Shown piece after piece: positions 7,391 through 9,677 of a DNA stretch of 9,677 nucleotides. Position 1 is the stretch's first letter. Each line of letters begins with the position of its first letter. The position numbers were made by a program, and so were the translations under genes. Origin of the DNA: Streptomyces sp. NBS 14/10. Lineage in GTDB: Bacteria > Actinomycetota > Actinomycetes > Streptomycetales > Streptomycetaceae. The stretch covers positions 1-9,677 of the forward strand of contig NZ_NCSM01000052.1 in assembly GCF_002224125.1 (NCBI RefSeq), in the 5' to 3' direction. The notes beneath the pieces were generated by a model. The model was not told the origin of the DNA. It searched no databases and worked only from the letters and a program-made list of their open reading frames with translations.

Positions 7391-7410
7391 TGGGAGCACG
7401 AGGGCTCCCA
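7391..7410 (-). terminator. 7-bp hairpin downstream of the tRNA-Pro fragment
   Basis: TGGGAGC (7391-7397) and GCTCCCA (7404-7410) form a stem with a 6-nt loop, about 75 bp past the 3' end of the tRNA fragment on the minus strand. It could be the original tRNA terminator left in chromosomal flank. There is no T-run. Confidence 0.35.
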
Positions 7411-7453
7411 CTTGCCCCCAGCCCGGAAACGACTAAGGCCGCCTCCGCTACCC

Positions 7454-7482
7454 GCGAAAACGGCCTCCGACCTGCGAAAACG
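7454..7482. repeat. Two direct copies of GCGAAAACG, 20 bp apart, beside the tRNA fragment
   Basis: GCGAAAACG occurs at 7454-7462 and 7474-7482, each preceded by ACC plus one pyrimidine, giving a 13-base unit with one difference. The surrounding GGCC and CCTCCG also repeat imperfectly. The second copy ends one base before the last base of the tRNA-derived sequence (7484), two helical turns from the first. The spacing resembles protein-binding arm sites, but their nature is inference. Confidence 0.5.
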
Positions 7483-7483
7483 T

Positions 7484-7528
7484 TGGCCGGGACGACAGGA
7501 TTTGAACCTGCGCCCCCTTGACCCCCAG
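7484..7528 (-). tRNA. 3' half of tRNA-Pro (anticodon GGG), probable attachment-site remnant
   Basis: On the minus strand the sequence matches the 3' half of an actinobacterial tRNA-Pro: anticodon loop CTGGGGG (7528-7522, anticodon at 7526-7524), the 3' side of the anticodon stem TCAAG, a T-arm GCAGG-TTCAAAT-CCTGT, the acceptor strand CGTCCCG, a discriminator base and CCA (7486-7484). The 5' half is absent: the sequence on the 5' side after about 7529 does not offer the CGGGACG needed to pair with the acceptor strand, and an extra A breaks the anticodon stem. A tRNA 3' half without its 5' half is the usual scar of an integrative element that used the tRNA gene as attB. It cannot make a working tRNA. 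Confidence 0.75.
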
Positions 7529-7844
7529 TTCAAATGCGTCTCAGCGGCGTGCTCCAGTCCATTCATGGAGGTCACGGTCAAGCCAAATCAGCCGAGTAAA
7601 GGAGTCCGCGCGTTTCGGCCCCTGCACTTCTGGCTGATTGAGAGTTGCCAGCCTGACCATGCAGCACATACGTCCAGTTTACGCCCGCTGTGCCCGTCAA
7701 GGACAGGCCCGCCGCGCCGGCGCCCGCGAGCTCGCACCGACAACTGCAGGCCGACCCGGCAGTCGAATCCCTCTCGCCGCGGTGCGCACGAGGAGATCCG
7801 GCGACACGCGAGCACCGTCTTCTGCACCTTGGGAAAGGTGGGCA
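7529..7844. other. Intergenic region between tRNA scar and ATPase gene
   Basis: No frame shows a recognisable protein. The minus-strand frame that reads into the tRNA scar (NWGSRGRRFKSCRPG) is a translation of tRNA sequence, and no integrase motifs precede it. The region includes an 8-bp inverted repeat at 7586-7639. By the geometry of the scar this would be the first DNA of the integrated element. Confidence 0.4.
7586..7639. repeat. Inverted repeat AATCAGCC / GGCTGATT with 38-nt spacer
   Basis: AATCAGCC (7586-7593) and GGCTGATT (7632-7639) are exact reverse complements. It is more AT-rich than its surroundings and lies about 60 bp inside the tRNA scar. It may be a recombinase arm site, a terminator for the ATPase gene, or chance. 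Confidence 0.35.
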
Positions 7845-9323
7845 TCAGTCTTCGCTGTAGAGGCGGTCCAGGTCGACGAGTTGGACCGTGGGATCGCGAT
7901 GGGCGAGGTCGCGTAGGTCACTGGTGAAGCCGGCGCCGCTGAAGCACAGCAGCCGGGTCCGCTCAGCGTGCACACCGCCCCGGGCGCGCAGCAGGGTGCG
8001 GATGCGGTCGAGGCGTTGCAGGTGGCCCAGGCCCATCGTCTCGTTCCACTTGGCTTCGCCGATGGCGAGCAGGACCTCGCGGCCGTCCTCGTCACGGCCG
8101 AAGGTTGCCAGGTCGACTTCGTGGGTGGTCTTGGCAGTGGGGTCTGGGACGGTGCCGGATTCCACGCGGGTGCGCTGTCCATCGAGGGTGCCGGGGCTTG
8201 CGTACCAGCGGGTCCAGGTGCGGCAGAGCTGTTCGAAGTGGGGGCCGATGACCTTGCTGCGGAACGTGGCCTGCGAGCGCTCCCATACGGCGGCCGCCTG
8301 GCCGGGCCGCTCCAGATCACTCCATTCGGGGCGCATCAGCGCGTGGTAGAAGGTCAGGATCGGCTCGGCGATACGGTAGGCGGAGCGTTTGCCATGGAAG
8401 GCGTCCGGCTCACGGACGATCATGCCGGTGTCTTCCAGCACCGTCAGCGCGTGGCTGAGGTCGGTGGACTTGCGTTCCAGGAAGCCGGCGATGCCGCCGC
8501 GGGTGTGGTTGCCCTGAGCGATGGCGGCGAGCACGCCGTGGTAGAGAGCGGTGTCCCGCAAGTCGGGCTCCTCGGCCAGCAGGAAGCGGGCTTCCCGGAA
8601 CAGCGGGCGCCCCGGGTTGAGGACATTGCGCATCACCCACGGGCCGAAGTCGTCCAGACCGGCGGGGGTGTCGCCGAGGACGAACTCGCGCCGGTAGGCG
8701 GGGGTTCCGCCGACCACGGAGTTGACCAGGAGCGCCAGCCGGGGGTCGTCGGTCAGCTCCCAGAAGCGGGCGGCCTGGCGGAAGTCCAGGGTCGGCACCA
8801 CCAGTTCCAGACTGGCCCGGCCCCGCAGAGGAGCAGTGCCGGCGAGCAGGCTCCCCATGAACGAAAGCGCCGAACCGCACAGCAGCAAACGTACCGGACC
8901 GCTCTCGTGCCGGGCCTGTGGGCCCAGAGCCCGTTGCAGCAGCGAGGGCAGTTCCGGCGAAGCTTTCGCCAGGAAGGGAAACTCGTCCAGTACCACCACC
9001 AGGGGCGCACCGCCGGGTCCCGTCAGGGCCATCAGTTCGGAGACCGCCTCCTCCCAGTGCGCGAACCGGTAAGGCGTCCGGCGTCCTTCGAACCGTGCCA
9101 GTACAGCCCCGAACTGGCGCAGTGACTCCGCCTCGGTCGCCTCGCTCGCCGCGAAGAAGAAGCCTCCTGCCGCCCGGCAGAGCCCGTCCAGCAGGAACGT
9201 CTTGCCCTGGCGCCGCCGCCCCGAGACCACTCCAAGCGTCGCCTCCGTCCCCGCGTAGGAGGCGAATCGGACCAGCTCCTCCCACTCGAAATCCCGGTCG
9301 AACATCCCCACCGGCTTGTCCAC
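7845..9323 (-). CDS. ATPase_2-type P-loop ATPase fused to a DUF234-like PD-(D/E)XK domain
   Basis: The 492-residue protein opens with FDRDFEWEEL (8-17), typical of this ATPase clade, which binds a partner or substrate near its N-terminus. Walker A is GRRRQGKT (35-42), Walker B VVVLDEFPFL (109-118, Asp113 and Glu114), and a sensor-like strand LLLCGSALSFM follows at 146-156. GGTPAY at 205-210 is characteristic of the family. Residues 255-315 look like a winged helix (TRGGIAGFLERKSTDLSHAL, then LEDTGMIVRE). The C-terminus carries the nuclease-type pattern GPHFEQLC (360-367, Glu364), HEVD (Asp404) and GEAKW (422-426, Glu423 and Lys425). The GTG at 9323 is chosen because GGAGGT ends 5 nt upstream. 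Related proteins are common in archaea and scattered in bacteria; none is well characterised as far as I know. The gene stands alone, behind a palindromic promoter. Confidence 0.88.
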   Translation of the reverse strand: MDKPVGMFDRDFEWEELVRFASYAGTEATLGVVSGRRRQGKTFLLDGLCRAAGGFFFAASEATEAESLRQFGAVLARFEGRRTPYRFAHWEEAVSELMALTGPGGAPLVVVLDEFPFLAKASPELPSLLQRALGPQARHESGPVRLLLCGSALSFMGSLLAGTAPLRGRASLELVVPTLDFRQAARFWELTDDPRLALLVNSVVGGTPAYRREFVLGDTPAGLDDFGPWVMRNVLNPGRPLFREARFLLAEEPDLRDTALYHGVLAAIAQGNHTRGGIAGFLERKSTDLSHALTVLEDTGMIVREPDAFHGKRSAYRIAEPILTFYHALMRPEWSDLERPGQAAAVWERSQATFRSKVIGPHFEQLCRTWTRWYASPGTLDGQRTRVESGTVPDPTAKTTHEVDLATFGRDEDGREVLLAIGEAKWNETMGLGHLQRLDRIRTLLRARGGVHAERTRLLCFSGAGFTSDLRDLAHRDPTVQLVDLDRLYSED

Positions 9324-9328
9324 TACAC

Positions 9329-9334
9329 ACCTCC
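9329..9334 (-). promoter_or_regulatory. Ribosome binding site GGAGGT of the ATPase gene
   Basis: A full GGAGGT, 5 nt before GTG 9323, fixes the start there rather than at the in-frame TTG at 9344, which would place the ribosome site inside the coding sequence. Confidence 0.8.
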
Positions 9335-9345
9335 ATCTCGTCAAT

Positions 9346-9384
9346 CAATGATGACTCAGTCTATTATAGACAGACTCATCATTG
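9346..9384. promoter_or_regulatory. 39-bp AT-rich near-palindrome, probable operator over the ATPase promoter
   Basis: The sequence is symmetric about 9365: 17 of 19 base pairs match, with an uninterrupted inner core GTCTAT-T-ATAGAC. Reading outward, both arms give TAGAC, one variable base, GA, one variable base, TCATCATTG. Only 14 of 39 bases are G or C, in a genome region far above that. It ends 22 bp before the ATPase GTG and covers the -10 element. Such symmetry over a promoter is typical of dimeric repressors (MarR or TetR type), but no regulator gene is in the window. Confidence 0.75.
9363..9368 (-). promoter_or_regulatory. -10 element TATAAT of the ATPase promoter
   Basis: A consensus TATAAT on the minus strand sits at the centre of the palindrome. 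Transcription would start near 9355, giving a leader of about 30 nt that contains GGAGGT. No TTGACA-like -35 is seen 17 bp upstream, so an activator or an alternative recognition may be needed. Confidence 0.6.
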
Positions 9385-9570
9385 CTTTATGGGGAAGCAG
9401 CTTTGACGCGCCCGGCAGCTGCACCACGAGCTCCCCGAATGAACACGCAGTCGAACGTGTCGTCGGCGGCAGCGGACGCGAAGCCTCAACCACATCCTGA
9501 TCATGAACGAGCCCCACACCCACCACGTCCTTGCAACCGCACCAACGAGTACACCTACGCGGCGTGACGG
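9385..9570 (+). pseudogene. Decayed C-terminal transposase fragment, integrase-core type
   Basis: Around 9430 the plus strand reads APRAPRMN, the conserved segment before the catalytic Glu. The following bases only make sense with small indels: ERVVGG, REA, then from about 9487 NHILIMNEPHTHHVLAT, matching the family's REALDHxLIMNExHxxxVL. NEYTYAA before TGA at 9565-9567 resembles the NEHRPH motif. At least three frame changes are needed, so it is an old relic. The catalytic Glu region is damaged. It abuts the palindrome at 9346-9384. Confidence 0.55.
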
Positions 9571-9651
9571 CACCCACAGGCCCATACGGATCGCAGACGC
9601 CCTGGAGCGGCGCGCACGAACAACAGATCGCGCTGAAAGTACGATCATGCA

Positions 9652-9677
9652 ATGGCTGACATGACCGAAACCACACC
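9652..9677 (+). CDS. Possible start of a gene running off the right edge
   Basis: ATG at 9652 begins MADMTETTP, in the style of many actinobacterial N-termini, with a second ATG at 9661. GAAAG lies about 12 nt upstream. Only eight codons are visible, so this is a guess. Confidence 0.2.

Larger units (their letters stand above)
6930..7453. other. About 500 bp without a recognised gene
   Basis: Long frames exist on both strands because stops are rare at this GC content, but they are Arg/Pro/Cys-rich, lack ribosome sites and show no motif. The stretch holds two small hairpins (7204-7225, 7391-7410) that share GGGAGC, and leads to the tRNA-Pro fragment. I see nothing else. Confidence 0.45.

Noticed and set aside
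7484..7560. Complete tRNA-Pro gene
   Set aside because: No 5' acceptor strand or D-arm can be folded on the 5' side; an extra base disrupts the anticodon stem.
7261..7581. 106-codon minus-strand frame containing NWGSRGRRFKSCRPG, considered as an integrase C-terminus
   Set aside because: The motif is a translation of tRNA sequence. The frame starts just upstream after a stop, and no catalytic R-HxxR-Y integrase residues are present.
7968..9125. Long plus-strand open frame (385 codons) opposite the ATPase gene
   Set aside because: Antisense shadow; the minus strand has Walker motifs, a ribosome site and a promoter.

Overview
The window is very GC-rich DNA with Streptomyces-like codon use: nearly all third positions are G or C, and GTG starts and GGAGG-type ribosome binding sites occur. 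It is most likely a chromosome arm or an integrated accessory region of a Streptomyces or close relative. That assignment comes from composition and protein character, not from a database match.

Layout. Positions 1-3242 are an insertion-sequence graveyard around one intact gene. Five broken pieces of rve/DDE integrase-core transposases lie at 1-396 (-), 397-942 (+), about 1965-2143 (+), 2144-2986 (-) and about 3090-3242 (-). They carry stops, internal deletions and one- or two-base frameshifts. Between them, 940-1779 (-) encodes a secreted endonuclease/exonuclease/phosphatase-fold enzyme whose stop codon lies at the edge of a transposase piece. Positions 3461-4746 (-) hold an MFS transporter preceded by a possible 22-codon leader ORF that overlaps it as ATGA. 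A perfect 14-bp GC hairpin (4915-4948) separates this unit from a three-helix membrane protein (5132-5599, -). Positions 5600-6130 hold no convincing gene. At 6155-6369 (+) is a transposase relic reduced to its first ~21 and last ~50 codons; it truncates a GNAT acetyltransferase (6369-6803, -).

Positions 6930-7480 are non-coding as far as I can see. They hold two small hairpins and a 20-bp-period direct repeat, and end at the 3' half of a tRNA-Pro(GGG) gene (7484-7528, -). A 3' half without its 5' half is what an integrative element leaves at one end when it inserts into a tRNA gene, and the geometry puts the element to the right. The right-hand block is dominated by a 492-residue ATPase (7845-9323, -): an ATPase_2-type P-loop domain, a probable winged helix, and a C-terminal DUF234-like domain with PD-(D/E)XK nuclease residues. 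Its upstream region is a strikingly AT-rich 39-bp near-palindrome (9346-9384) that contains a perfect TATAAT on the gene's strand. Beyond it lies another decayed transposase C-terminus (about 9385-9570, +), and possibly the first codons of a gene running off the right edge.

How it fits together. The working genes (phosphatase/nuclease, MFS pump, membrane protein, ATPase-nuclease) do not form an obvious pathway. The region reads as accessory DNA repeatedly hit by one transposase superfamily. The most interesting unit is the ATPase-nuclease with its palindromic promoter inside a probable tRNA-associated island. A role in defence or element maintenance is speculation.
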